Assembly: GCA_015143295.1 (NCBI GenBank)
Contig: CM026567.1
Coordinates: 12,976,416 to 13,040,415, forward strand
Length of the DNA stretch: 64,000 nt
Origin: Tetracentron sinense
Taxonomy: Eukaryota; Streptophyta; Magnoliopsida; Trochodendrales; Trochodendraceae
Direction of reading: 5' to 3'
The position numbers and the translations under genes were made by a program. Positions 23,691-35,237 of this stretch are shown here, in pieces (position 1 is the first letter of the stretch; each line of letters opens with the position of its first letter). A model generated the notes under the pieces. The model was not told the DNA's origin, did not search any database, and worked only from the letters and a program-made list of their open reading frames with translations.

Positions 23691-25109
23691 TTGCAATAAT
23701 TTCAAGAATGGGTGCAACACGTGGAGATTTTGATTTTTTAACATAATTAACAACCACCTTGCATATATGGAACATTGAGACTTAAATGTAGCATTTCTAT
23801 TTCATTAATCTCAAACCACGTATTGATTAATGTTCGTACAACTATGTCCATAACAATGGAAAACAACTTATCATTATTAACACCTAATTTTCCATAAAAA
23901 TTCAAGTATGTCTCCTGTAAATGAGTTTGTAATTAGACTAAGGAGTAAAAATAAATGTTTATATTCAGAATACAAATAACAAGTTAAGTGCTCACACCTA
24001 ATTTCTCCTCAAAAACAAGTTTGTCCTTCTAAAGGAGTAAGAATAGGAAGAAGAATAAGGAGGTTTAGTGCTCACCATCATCTACATTGTCCCACCACCT
24101 TGGATAACAAATGAGGTTGAGAGAGAGAAATGTTATTGTAACAAGAGAGAGAGAGCAAAGACAGAGATAGCTCTGTAAAAAGAAACTTTCTCCTCTCCAC
24201 CTTCAATACCAAATGGACTTGTGAGAGAGAGCAAAGAGAGAGAGAGTGCTATGTGACAAGAAACCAAATGGAGTTCAAAAAGAGAGAGAGAGCAAACATG
24301 CAAAAACCGAGCTCTCTCTGGTTTCCTCTTTCATGTTCACCGGTTACCTATTATGCAACCTGTTTGCATAAAAAAACATGCAAAAACACTAACTCAGTAA
24401 CTAACTTGTAAACAAATCCCAACCGTCCATCTTTTGATTGGATGGTTGGGATATATGGGTATTGTATGTTTTAATACCCCAAGTGTATTGAAAAAAAATC
24501 CCTTCTTTCTTACTCTAAATCAGCTCTTCCACATCTGTTTTGACAACAGTATAGATGCTGGTTTTTTTATGAGTTTTTTAACGATTTTTTGTATTCTAGT
24601 TAGGTTAGGCTTAAGGGTTAGTGTGAAACATGCAGTAAAGTAGTGTTGGTTGGTAACGCACACCTCCTAAACTTGCCACATTTCATCTTTCATATGACGC
24701 AGCAAATGAGAAAATCAGCTAGGAAATGGACTTCTTGTGATTCTAGGAATTGAGTGAAAGAAGGACTAGATAAGAGAAGTGGAGAACTACAAGATCTAGA
24801 AGATATCTAGATGAAATGGAGTAGATAACTCAAAGCTAAGTTCATTCATGTCCCAAATGTCTGAGTACATGGCTATTTATAGACCTTTTGGAACTTTCTA
24901 GAAACTACTACACATTCCCAAGTTCCTACATTTTCTAGACACTTTTCTAGAAATGACTATACTTTCCTAAGTTCCTACATCTTTTAGAAATATTGACTTC
25001 ATGTCTCCCATGCTTTGACTATTGACTTTACCATTACTTTGACCATTTGACTTTACTATTACTTTGACCAGTTTCAAGACTAAGATAAGCTCTTTTAGTC
25101 AACATAATA
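23691..25109. other. AT-rich sequence with GA microsatellite, no gene
   Basis: GAGAGAGA tracts occur at about 24118-24300 (GAGAGAGAGAGCAAAG motif repeated). The stretch 24660-25080 may be LTR of the chromodomain relic that follows on the - strand: it has TATTTATAGACC and several TTCTAGAAA motifs. I could not define its ends. Confidence 0.4.
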
Positions 25110-25382
25110 TTAATATGCTCCAGCATCAATCTCCCTGGGAAGGAGAGATCTCGGCTCCGACGAGAAAACATGCTTATATTGATCATAGATGGTTGGATCC
25201 AATTGTTTTAAGTCTTCCTCAGAAATCCAAGTGCTTTCACTTGAAGGTTTACCCAACCACTTGATAAGAAAACGCCGATATTGATTACCTTGTCGTGATA
25301 TAGCCTCCTTCATGTAAAAAATGTCTTCAATCACCTTGCATGTCCCCCTTTCGATACCCCCATAGGTTTTGGGGTTGAACAA
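25110..25382 (-). pseudogene. chromovirus integrase C-terminus with chromodomain, relic
   Basis: The - strand frame reads CKVIEDIFYMKEAISRQGNQ then YRRFLIKWLGKPSSESTWIS and EEDLKQLDPTIYDQY. The order aromatic-x-V/I-KW-G-x-(7-10)-TW followed by an acidic helix is that of a chromodomain at the end of Ty3/gypsy integrase. It is unlike the EEATWERE chromodomains of the Tekay elements here, so it comes from another chromovirus clade (CRM, Reina or Galadriel; not decided). Only about 90 codons remain. Confidence 0.65.
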
Positions 25383-25499
25383 AATCGACGGCCATAAGTT
25401 GTCGTTTGTCCCTTAAAACCCCTTTTAACGTAGTGGCACCTCTGGATAATGCCTCTTCTCAATTTGGCTAACGCTTCCAGGACATGCCATCTCTCTATG

Positions 25500-25790
25500 G
25501 TTAACCCAAATTTTACACCCCTCTTTAACCGTTGTCAAGCAATTTAACCAATGTTAACCCCAGTCAACCCTGAGTGAACCCTAGGTTAACCCTAGTTAAC
25601 CCCAGGTGTTGCCTAAGTAAACCCTAGGTTAACCCCAATGAAAACCTAGGTCAACCCTAAGTAAACCCTAGGTCTAATCCTAGTTAAACCCTAGGTCAAC
25701 CCTGAGTTAACCCTAGTCAACCCTAGGTCTAATCCTAATTAAACCCTGAGTTAACCCTAGCCAAGGCCCTAGGACCTGAACCCGTAGCCA
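25500..25790. repeat. degenerate CCCTAGGTTAACC-type low-complexity tract
   Basis: Irregular repetition of AACCCTAGGTTAACC, AACCCTAGGTC and ACCCTAGTCAACC. It resembles, in reverse orientation, the CTAGGGTTT tract at 29510-29760 inside the Tat LTR, so it is probably the remnant of a second such LTR. It is not the plant telomere repeat. Confidence 0.6.
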
Positions 25791-26911
25791 AGCAACCCTG
25801 GGCCCATACAGGGTCCACAAACCCTCGTCAAGCCTTGGGAGGGGGGCCCAGCCCTCAAAAATTCAAAAATCTCTGAATGTCAGTAGTCTAACTACCGACA
25901 TTCCTTTTATGGTTAGAAACCGTACCGCATGCAAGCCAAAATCAGCTGGGCCAGGCCCATTTCTAAAAAAAACCAAGAATAACAGTAATTATTCTACCCC
26001 ATTATCCATTTACCCTTGTAGGGAAATAGCAGTACTGGAATTACCGTCATTACCAGAGTTTGCGTAAAAGCAACTCAACTACCCTCCCTAGTGCTTAGGC
26101 ATGCCTCTGATGCCTCTCACTCCTCCTTGAGACCTCTACCAGCCTCTGTCCTACTGCCTATCGTGTCACTAGTCCTTCTTCGATAAAATCCAAGCTTCCC
26201 CTAATCTTTAAACCCCGTGCTAACCCCCCACTCGAAAATCACCCTGGTGAAACCTTATGGAATTCGAATTCCTGGAAAAAATCCTCAAGTAGAGCTCTAA
26301 GAGGAGAGTGTGAACCTAGGGAATAGGCTTAGGCTATTCTCCCACAGGTAGATCCCCTCATTGGCGCCACCACCGTAGTCACGGTCACCATTGCAGTCGG
26401 AGTAGCATCAGTAAAGTAGGGTCCTCCCCTACCCCCTCCTTTTACCTTCAAAATCATTGTAAAATACCCCTGGTCCGTTTCCAAGGGTATATCTTGGTCA
26501 CACAGTAGGCATTAGAGGGCCATCTTGCCTTCTTCTATAGGCAAGGAGACCCCCAGGCGGTTTCGATAATGCCCACACCACCACACATGGTGCACTGGCC
26601 TTCCCCCACCTCCTGGACCTTCCAGGAAATTCCAAGCTCATAAGGAATCCCTTGGAGTTGTTGTGGTGCCATGCTAAGGGGAGCTAACCAGTTTCTGGGG
26701 AAATTCTAGAATGGCGGTAAACACAATACCTCAATTTTGGGCCTTTTCTTTTACAACAGTCCCTGTGCCCTCTTGGGTGGGCCCTGGTCCATTGTAGGGC
26801 CTAATCTTGGTCCTCGGGACCTCCCCTCTCCTAGTCTTTCTAAGCTACCCAGGTTAGCTTAACCATGGTTAAAATGAACAAAAAGGGAAATTGTCCAGAA
26901 TGTCAATAATC
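25791..26911. other. probable remnant of a Tat-type LTR/leader
   Basis: Contains a 13-bp imperfect hairpin GAATGTCAGTAGT/ACTACCGACATTC (25875-25903) of the type also found in the Tat LTR at 28519-28547, and a TTGGCGCCACCACCG motif at about 26365 that resembles the TGGCGCC primer-binding start of Tat/Ogre-like elements. No coding region is recognisable. The stretch is cut off at 26912. Confidence 0.4.
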
Positions 26912-27137
26912 TGTCGCGTCCCAAAATACCTCCTAGTAGTTAAGGGATACTTTAGAGGTGACTATTCTTACCGGTCAAACTATCCTATAATGAACAAGGT
27001 GAACATACCATAATATGACATGAATTAGAATGCGGAAGCTATAACATGAATGCGGAAGCCTAAACCAAAATTTTATTTTCTATATAAGATGATCGGTATT
27101 CCAAGTTTGCATATACAGACATAATCATAAAGCTAAA
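26912..27137 (-). mobile_element. fragment of a Tekay-type LTR, - strand
   Basis: Begins TGTCGCGTCCCAAAATACC, the reverse complement of the common Tekay LTR terminus, and follows the family pattern (CCTAGTAGTTA, ATGCGGAAGC twice) for about 225 bp. It then stops abruptly at the Tat LTR. Confidence 0.65.
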
Positions 27138-29789
27138 TGTGAACACGAATTTTGGGTCCCTGCCCACAGGTGTTGATGATGTCCTGGCGATGTGGTAGAT
27201 TGATTTTATGTTTAGAGTTGCTACTTATTTATTCGGAAGGGATAGGTCCCATTCATAGGATAAGGTCTTGATCTACTTAGAGTTCTAGGTAAGCGGTTTG
27301 GTTAAGCCCGGGAAGGTGTTAGGCATCCTAGCACTTCTGTTTTACAACAGTTCCCTAATTCCTAGGTTTAAGCCAATTTCGAGTCAAATTTTTAGTCAAA
27401 TGCCTTAGGTTTTAGTTTATACTAATCCAAGAAGGGAAAAGCTAAACTAGGGTCGGGCCTGAGTTGGGCTGCCTACGTACTCACATTGGGGTGAGATCAG
27501 ATTGAGCATAGTTCTAGCACATGAGCTCATGCCGAGGCTAAGGGGTGTGTTGTGTGTGCACCAAGAGTGGCTTAGGGTCTAGTCCGGTAGACTAGGGTTG
27601 AGTTGAACGGGTTGGTCAAGTGCTTGATTTAGTTGATTGGGCCCGGTAGGCCAAGATTGAAGTCCGGTAGGCTTTGGATCGGTAGGCTGAGAAGAAGTCC
27701 GGTAGACTAGGTTTTGGCCCAGTAGGCCAAGATTAGGCCCGGTAGGCCTTGGGTGAGCTCGGTAGGCTAGGGTTCGGCCCAGTAGGCTTAAGGTATGGGC
27801 CGGTAGGCCAAGAGTTCAGCCCGGTAGGCCTAAGGTTAAGCCCGGTAGGCTTGGGTTCGGCCCGGTAGGTTTGAATCGGCCCGGTAGGCCTAGATTAAGC
27901 CCGATAGGCTTGGTTCGGCCTGGTAGGCCTATGGTTAAGGTCCAAAATTAGTTTTATGGTCCTTAAAAATTACTTATGAGTTTGGAGGGATTTTCCCAAA
28001 ATTACCCAAGTTGATTGGGCTAACCATAGTTGAGACATGGATTTAACCATGGTTAGTCGAAGTAACCAAGGTAAAGCATTTTATAATGTTAACAATGCCA
28101 TTTGAGATTTTTCTCAATTTTTTAGAAGTTTTACAAGTTGATTTGGTGAGTTAACCATGGTTAACTCTCAATCATGGTTGAGTTAACCATGGTTAAGTCT
28201 AGTCAGGGTCAGGATTGTCCCCAAGGGTCAAGGCCAAGTCCAAAGGAGGGCCCCCATGGGCTATGTACCCACTGTATGGGCTTAAAAAGTCGAAAATGCA
28301 TAATATCGGTAAAGAGATCCCCGACATATACAGTGGTTTTTGGCCAACTTCACACCCCTGTAACTCGAGTTAAGGGAGAATTTGAGGGGCCCACAACTTG
28401 TGGTTTTGAAGCCTGGGATGAGGGGAGTAAAATGGATCTGGGCTAAACCTCAGGGGTGGCCTGGTGTGGGCCCCACAGTGTGCCAAAGTGGCCTGTTTGC
28501 ACTGTCACATAAAATTAAGAATGTCGGCACTGATATTGCCGACATTCTGCCCGATTGCTTTCTTTGAGTTTTAACCCCCGTTAAGCTCAACTAAGGGTCA
28601 AGGTCCCTTATGATGAAATGTAGGGGAGATCCTAGAGATCAACCCTGGCCCTTGTTTGGGCCTTGGGAAGGTTCAGGTGGGGTCCACCGACACCCAGAGA
28701 ATTTTTAGAATTTGAAGACAGCCCTAAGGGTTGCTACAGGGGGTGAACCAGGGGTTCCCTCATTGTGTGAGGGACCCCCAGAACCCCCTGAAATCATTGG
28801 GACGACGCTATACCCTGAGGGGGTCTTCCACACCGTGAAGAAGGTGGGAAGGACCCCCACTGTGGGCGTTTCTTCAAAACTGAATTGAATGAAAACTCCC
28901 CTGGAATGGACCAGGGGCTCACATGGATGTACAAAACTGAGTATATATGGGTAAGGGGAAGCCCTACCCCGATGCCTTCGTCTGGAGATGGTGGTGGCTG
29001 GTGGTGGGCAGCAAGACGCGGTGGTGGTGTTGTGGTGGTTGTGACGGATGGTGGCGAGTGTTGAGGTAGCTTCTGGGGGTCACCTAAGGACTTGGGGAGA
29101 GGGTTGGAAGCCTGGAAACGAGCAGGGCTTCGAGTATGGGGGTTTTTCATATGGTTTTCAAGGTTGGGGGTGGCTGAATTTATAGCGGACCCCCTTGGGG
29201 ACACCAAGGGGATTTGTACAGAGGTTGGGAGGTGCTACAGTGGCTGGAGAGGGAGCTGCAGGTGAGGGGAGTGGTGGTGCAGGCGTGCCTGACCTGCACA
29301 GGGGGTTGTTGCACACAGAAGTGAAAAACCAAGGGTGTCAGTAATTCGATTACCGAAACCCTCATTTCTTTGCAAAACTAGGTGTCGGTAATCCCATTAC
29401 CGACCCCATGATATTTTGTCCATTAGGCCTTTGGCCCAGGTCTGCACACACTCAAGTGGGGTTTTTTGAATTTAGTTGGGCCCTTGCTCGGGCCTAGGCC
29501 GAGATGCAAGGTTTTGGGGACCTAGGGTTTACTAGGGCTTAGGCCTAGGGTTCACTAGGGCTTTGGACCTAGGGTTGGCTAGGCCTGGCTAGGCTTTGGC
29601 TAGGCATAGCTAGGTTTGGCTAGACAAAGGCTAGGTTTGGCTCGGTTAGGGTTCGACTTAGGGTCCATCTAGGGTTTAACTCGGGTTTACCAAGGGTTAG
29701 GGTTTAACCTAGGGTTTAGGACCTAGGGTTTGCTAGGGTTAAGAGGATTAACTATAGTTAACACGGGGTGTAAAAATTGGGTGCTTACA
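27138..29789 (-). mobile_element. Tat/Ogre-type 3' LTR, - strand
   Basis: On the - strand it begins TGTAAGCACCCAATTTTTAC directly after a polypurine tract (29790-29803) and ends GTGTTCACA, so it has TG...CA ends and a length of about 2.65 kb. It contains a (G)GCCCGGTAGGC minisatellite (27590-27940), two perfect hairpins (28519-28547, 29384-29404), a CTAGGGTTT-rich tract and the GGTTAAGCCCGGGAAGGTG motif. The Tat/Ogre call rests on the coding domains at 44480-51449, which have the same orientation. The internal boundary at 27138 is less sure than 29789. Confidence 0.6.
27590..27940. repeat. GGCCCGGTAGGC minisatellite in the Tat LTR
   Basis: More than a dozen irregular 17-22-bp units built on CCGGTAGGC followed by TTGG, CTAAGGTTAAG or similar. 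Units vary in length and sequence. Confidence 0.8.
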
Positions 29790-29803
29790 GCTGCCTCTCT
29801 TTG
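29790..29803 (-). other. polypurine tract of the Tat element
   Basis: The - strand reads CAAAGAGAGGCAGC just before the LTR start TGTAAGC. A purine-rich run ending in GCAGC is, from memory, usual for this lineage. It fixes the orientation of the LTR. Confidence 0.6.
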
Positions 29804-29805
29804 TT

Positions 29806-31801
29806 GGAGAAAGCCGAGATTGGCGATTTGAATGACAAAGACTGGAATCATCCAATTTTTACACTGAGATAGGGTAAGGGTAGTGCAGCAGGGTGCGTGA
29901 TATGCAAATGGTGAATGCATGTGAAGTGACCAAGACTACTGCTAAGGGATAATGAGTAGCTAGGGAAGACTATGGATGCACAGATGGCATGGTCCGGAGA
30001 CCCTTAGCCAAAAAGATGGTATCTCCTGGAGCTGATTAACCGAGTCGGACAGAAGACACATGGGGTGTCAGGAACACACAAGTTGTCAAAAAAAGAAGAC
30101 AGGCTAGTGAGACTGCAGTGTGACGGGATTGTCACGGAGCACTAGGACGTCTACGACACACGGGGGTGTCACAAAAGGGGATAGGCTAGTGAGACTGCAG
30201 TGTGACGGGATTGTCACGAAGCACTAGGATGTCAAGGACACACGGGGGTGTTAAAAAAGTGGGACAGGCTAATGAGACTGCAGTGTGATGAGATTGCTAC
30301 AGAGCACTAGGATGTCTAGGACACACGGGGGTGTCACAAAAGTTTCGAGGCGTGATGCTTGAAGAATTTGAGTTGTCCAAGATGGACTGAATCTTGATTA
30401 TGTTAATATGATGCTATGCTTTCATGCAGGGATAAAGACAGAAATGCTTTCCCATGACTCTGTGGCAATTCACAATTAGAGGAGGCGGGCGGCATCAGCT
30501 TTCTTTGCTTGCTTGCCGGGGCTGCTTGGTGTAGGTTGGTACAAACGGATTTTGAACACCACACGTTTATTTTTGAAAATATTTTTAGGAAGTATAGGAA
30601 ACTTTTGCAAAGAGTTTAACTTTGACAAAAATGCTTAGTTAGATTTTTAGATTTGCCTATAAATTGCCTAGATTAGGGCTTAACAAGGTTGTTTTTCGCT
30701 CTCGGAGAGAGAGGTATGATTCAAAGTAGACACCGCTGAGGATGAGAAGGCTTGGGTTGTTATGGAAGGCTGACGGCCTTATCCAGGGAGAAGCTTATCT
30801 GATGGGCTTTTGAACTCTTGCTGGGGAAGAGCATTGTTGTGAACCGTCGGAGGCTTCCGTTGGGGGTCCGTTGGGGATTTGGAGATTGCTCGCCTTTGGG
30901 GCTCTGCCAAGGAGTGGACTTCTGCTGTAAACCACTACTTAGGCATTTGAGGTGTGCTGGGGATTTCTTGATTTTGTCCACTTGTTAGGGGAGATGCCTT
31001 CCGAAAGATTCTCTACTGGGGAATGCATGGGAAGTCAATCATTTGTTGGGGATAATTGGGGAAGTTCGGTGAGTCTGATTGCTGCCGGATAGTGTTACCA
31101 AATTGATTTTTAGCTTTTTCTCCCTTTTTTACCTTTGGAATGACCATGTTATGGGGGTCGAGGAATTTTTGCACAATGATGCCATTGCCGGTTTTCCTCA
31201 TGCCTGCGAAGCTGATCAAATTTTATCCCTTTTTTGCCCATAGTCACGAGACTATGTCTGGGAGTCACGTAATTTTTGCGTAATGAGGCCGTTTCTGATT
31301 TTCACTCATACCCGTGATTGGCTGGAGGAGCCTGAGATTTGCTGGGAAAATAGATCTTCTCCCGTCATTACCATGAATGGCACTCCTCTGGGGAATGGAG
31401 GGGTGATGTTTCTGCTGGGGGACGTAGTTGTGATATTGTGCTTGCACTCGTAGTTTCTAGGGGATCTAGAAGGACTTTTTAGAGTTGGACGAAGCGCATG
31501 CTAGGGGACTAAAGTTTGGGACACCTTGAGGGATTGTTGATTTGCACTCTCTTGAAGATTTTTTTTTTGCTCCTCTGGGGAAAGTCTCTTTGATTGAGGT
31601 CAACTCCTCTGAGGAATTTTTCTCCATTCGTGAGGGAGTTTGATTCCGCTAGGGAGGGAGTGATTCCATTGGGGGGAATTTTGAGAGAAGTTATCTCTAC
31701 TGAGGAGAGAGAAGTTGTCTCTACCCGGGGTTTGTTTTTAGTTCCACTGGGGATGAGAGAAGTTGGTTCTTCTTGAGAGAAGTTGATTCTGAGGGAGTCC
31801 C
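29806..31801 (-). mobile_element. 3' untranslated region of the Tat element, left part
   Basis: Lies between the PPT and the copia insertion. It has no coding domain but shares its CTGGGGA-rich style (CTCTGGGGAA, TCTACTGAGGAG) with 43800-44040 beyond the insertions, which supports continuity of one - strand element. It contains a three-copy 82-bp repeat (30101-30346). The small ORFs here are unconvincing. Confidence 0.5.
30101..30346. repeat. 82-bp tandem repeat, three copies
   Basis: Units start at AGGCTAGTGAGACTGCAG (30101, 30183) and AGGCTAATGAGACTGCAG (30265). Each includes GTGACGGGATTGTCAC, itself a small hairpin, and ACACACGGGGGTGT. Confidence 0.85.
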
Positions 31802-34800
31802 TGTTGGACTTATATGCCCTCGAAAGCTAATAAGAGACATTTCTATATTGATTAGACAAGCATCATATTCACACAACCAACTATAAAGAGTATTTATATG
31901 AATTACTGTCTCATTTGATGATGACATAAAGTTCCATAGGTAACATTGTAGGAAAATCATGCAAAGGTTGCGAGGAGATATGATTTTATGGTTCCTTGTA
32001 AACCTAATATTGTTCAAAGCCTCTAGAGTACTGGTTGGGCGCCGTACTTCATCATGGCTTGCACATGTGTAGTTCTATGAGATAGTGTGATGAATCTCAT
32101 TCACAGAGAGTGGTGACTCTTGACTAACATGTGAGTATATGTAGCAAGTACATAATACTGAATGGGGTCATTAGTGGATACCCTAAGGAATACACTGTCA
32201 GATTGTATTAGGGTTATCCATTTGACAAATTATCCTTAGACTTGAGAGGTTAACATCTTCTCAAACATCTGTCTATATGGCTTTGATGTGCCAGTCAGCA
32301 ATGTCCAATACACAGGACTAACTCTGGGTACGTTGGGTCTTGTACACAATGTTTGGAGAAGTGTGTAAACACTCAATAAGGAATCCACAACTCCTTAATT
32401 GGAGATAATGATATCAAGGTGATACTTGTTGAACTGAATTGTCAAAACCAGTACTGGTGCTTTTCGGTAAAATGGTCTTTATCGAAGTTGATATTTTCAA
32501 TATGGAAAAGTATATATTAATATATATATGTGTCAGTTCTTTTCTAAAGTTTCTTCAAAAGTGTTTTGGAAGTTTAGTTCAATGAAAAAGTAATCATGAG
32601 AAAAGGGTTCTATTCATAAGCTAGGGACTAGACAGTAGAATTGTTCCAATCCTGGAAGCTTACAAGTGATATCGGGATGTGGAAGGATTTATTTGTAAAT
32701 ATATTGTGAGATGGTACTTACAAGCAATTCTCTAATTTCTGGAGGTTAATCACATTGTGTTAATGAACATTAATTGTGATTGGTGGAAGTTCAGAGACTT
32801 ATATAACATTCTATGATCCTAATGGAGTTTTAGGAAAGGTGTTTCCTAGTAACAATGCTTTAATCAAAAGGTTGAGTACTTGGTCCCATAATCGGAAATA
32901 GGAGATCCCTTTAGATCCCACACACAAGGACCTTCTTAAAGTATTTAATTTAATTTATAATTAAATTAATTAATTTGTCTAAGTAATCACTATATGGTAT
33001 AGTGAAGCTCTAAAAGGTGGAATCACATTGGATGTGAAAAACCAAATGGGTAGTACCCATTGGGAATTATTATAAAAGAATAATTAAAGTGACCTAGTAA
33101 GGGTTGGAACCCTAGGGGCGTGTGGAGTGGGGCCCACCTAGGGTGGGACGCCCACTTCAGGAGGTATTAATAATAATAATTGCTATCCTTATCCTAATTT
33201 AATTCAGTCTGAGTTAAACTCTTAGAGCCTTATTTCTATAGTAGATAGGCTTGTGTATAGCCTGATAGAGAGTGTTAACTTAAATGGAGGCACAACCCTA
33301 CTTGATCATATGACGAACCAGAATGATGAGTTTCACTTAACCAAGGAACATGGCGGCTGAAACAGTGACAGCCATGTTGTCCTTGGAGGTCGCAAGAAAA
33401 TTGGGAATCACTGATTTACATAAGGAGTTATGCATGAGATGCTCAGTGATGGATAGTTACTATCCACCTTGTGGTGCATGTGTGGTACTATCCTAAAATG
33501 GAAGATTGCATGTGTATTATAAGGCACCCAATGCTCATTAGAATTATGAAGTAACATATTTCCTAATTTTATAGATTGAGGGGTCTATGAAATTTGACAA
33601 AATGATGAGCAATATCATCAAAGATCGAAAGCCCTGATCTAATGATATTATGATGTGTGAAATATTATGATGTATGTTTTATTGTCATGTCATAACCACC
33701 TTACCAAGACTTTAATGAGAATCTATTGACTAATTCAAAGTGTTTGGAATGGAAAAGGAATCTCAAGTTTGTGCTTACTATCTAAAAGAATTACCCAAAT
33801 TCTCACTACTAATGTTAAATCTCATTTGAGATACAGAATACAATAGGGCTACTAGGCAGCTTACTATATAAAAGGACAAGTGGACACCAAGTTGACTAGG
33901 GAAACCCAGTCACAAAGAATTAATATGATAGAGATCATTGGAATCATAAATCCCAATTCTTGGTGCTGAGATAAATTGGGATAAATTTATGGGATTAGAG
34001 GATATGATCCTCGACAAACTCTCGGAGTCCTTTAACATGGTTATGTTGAACAAATAGGAAATCAGATTGTCTGAATTCCTACATGTTGTATATGGCTAAG
34101 AACCTTTGAAGAGTTCAATGCTACTTGCAAAAATGTTCAAAAGAGTTGGGTTTTTCTAAATCCCGAGCATTTATGCAAAGGAAAGAAATTCAAGATTTTC
34201 CATTGGAACGGTATTCTTGTAGTATGGACAAGGGCTCTTCTGAGAAGAAAGGAAAGTATAAGGATTGTGCTTCATGGTAAAGCAATTGGTCATTGGATAC
34301 AGAACAAACCTTTGGAAGGATTATCCAGCTTGTATACTCATCAAGTCCAACTTAATTGTTAGTCTCTAGCTCCTAATGCTTGGTATGATCTTGCATAAGT
34401 GCAATAGTTGCATGTTTGTACAGGAGAAGGAGAAATCTAAGAAGATAAAACTTCTACTTGGGAATAGGACAAAAGTTGGATGATCGTAACCATATGAATC
34501 TTCCATTAAGAGGTAGCTAACTTTATTTCACTTTCTTTGAAAAGTTCAAGGAATTCCGCATTGAAATAAAGAAACAGCTAGGTAAGTCTTCCATGATTGA
34601 GAAGAGTACCTCTTAATAGAAATTTCATAATTTACTCTCATTACATTTTGTCTCACATAATTCCCACAACAAACCATAGCATGATGGTGTTGTTAAATCG
34701 AATTATATTGGATATGATTTGACGGAAGATGAGCTTGGGATTTGCATTAGAGACATTTAGTCTCTATTCCAGGATAACAAAAGATATTTGTAAACAGGAA

Positions 34801-34898
34801 TACAAGTTTCCTAGTAGAGAAACTGAATCTAGAATTGTTCTAGAAGCGGAAGCCCAATAGACCAATAACTATGAGAATTGATAGAGATCAACTCTCTA
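31802..34898 (+). mobile_element. Ty1/copia relic, heavily decayed, cut by the scaffold gap
   Basis: Begins TGTTGGACTTATATGCCC, a copia-like LTR start, inside the Tat 3' region. Further on, broken frames resemble copia gag (MGLEDMILDKLSESFNMVML at about 33990-34060, the UBN2-type segment) and integrase (FEKFKEFRIEIKKQLGKS at about 34535-34590, then SHNSHNKP.HDGVV where SQLTPPGTPQHNGV is usual). Stops and frameshifts are everywhere and no ORF survives. No PBS or LTR 3' end was found. Orientation is plus from both coding traces. Confidence 0.6.
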
Positions 34899-34998
34899 NN
34901 NNNNNNNNNNNNNNNNNNNNNNNNNNNNNNNNNNNNNNNNNNNNNNNNNNNNNNNNNNNNNNNNNNNNNNNNNNNNNNNNNNNNNNNNNNNNNNNNNN
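34899..34998. other. assembly gap, 100 N
   Basis: Exactly 100 N, the usual placeholder for a gap of unknown size. The 5' LTR, PBS and most of gag of the element to the right should lie here if the scaffold order is correct. Confidence 0.99.
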
Positions 34999-35194
34999 CA
35001 GGCCACGTGATCAGGGATTGACCTAGCCGGCATTACCAGGCCAGTCTCAAGGTATTAGGCCGCCATCTCGTCAGCAGGATTCTTACCAGGCAGCCTCCCG
35101 CCTACCGTCTCCACCGACATATCGCCCCAGGGAACAGGGGGGATTTTTTGCCTTGAAGGGAGGGTGGATGCACGCATCTGATGATGGGTGTACG
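34999..35194 (+). pseudogene. gag C-terminal fragment of Tekay family C element
   Basis: Starts inside the zinc knuckle (CAGGCCACGTGATCAGGGATTG matches the QGHMIRDC codons of the intact gag near 59723) and runs through the CAGTCTCAAGG and GCATCTGATGATG stretches to the intron donor at 35195. A small deletion replaces the last Cys codon with TGA, and the reading frame is lost. Confidence 0.75.
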
Positions 35195-35237
35195 GTACGG
35201 TTAGAGTTATCTTTTACCCGCGATTCATCTTGGCATT

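Noticed and set aside
25560..25760. Interstitial telomere-like tract
   Set aside because: The recurring element is CCCTAG with TTAACC spacers, not the plant telomere unit CCCTAAA, and it matches the CTAGGG tract of the Tat LTR.
28794..29207. 137-codon - strand Pro/Ser/His-rich ORF as a gene
   Set aside because: Lies inside the Tat LTR, has low-complexity composition and no recognisable domain.
30760..31447. Several 60-73-codon - strand ORFs as small genes
   Set aside because: Short, without domain, within the 3' untranslated part of the Tat element; lengths are what chance gives.
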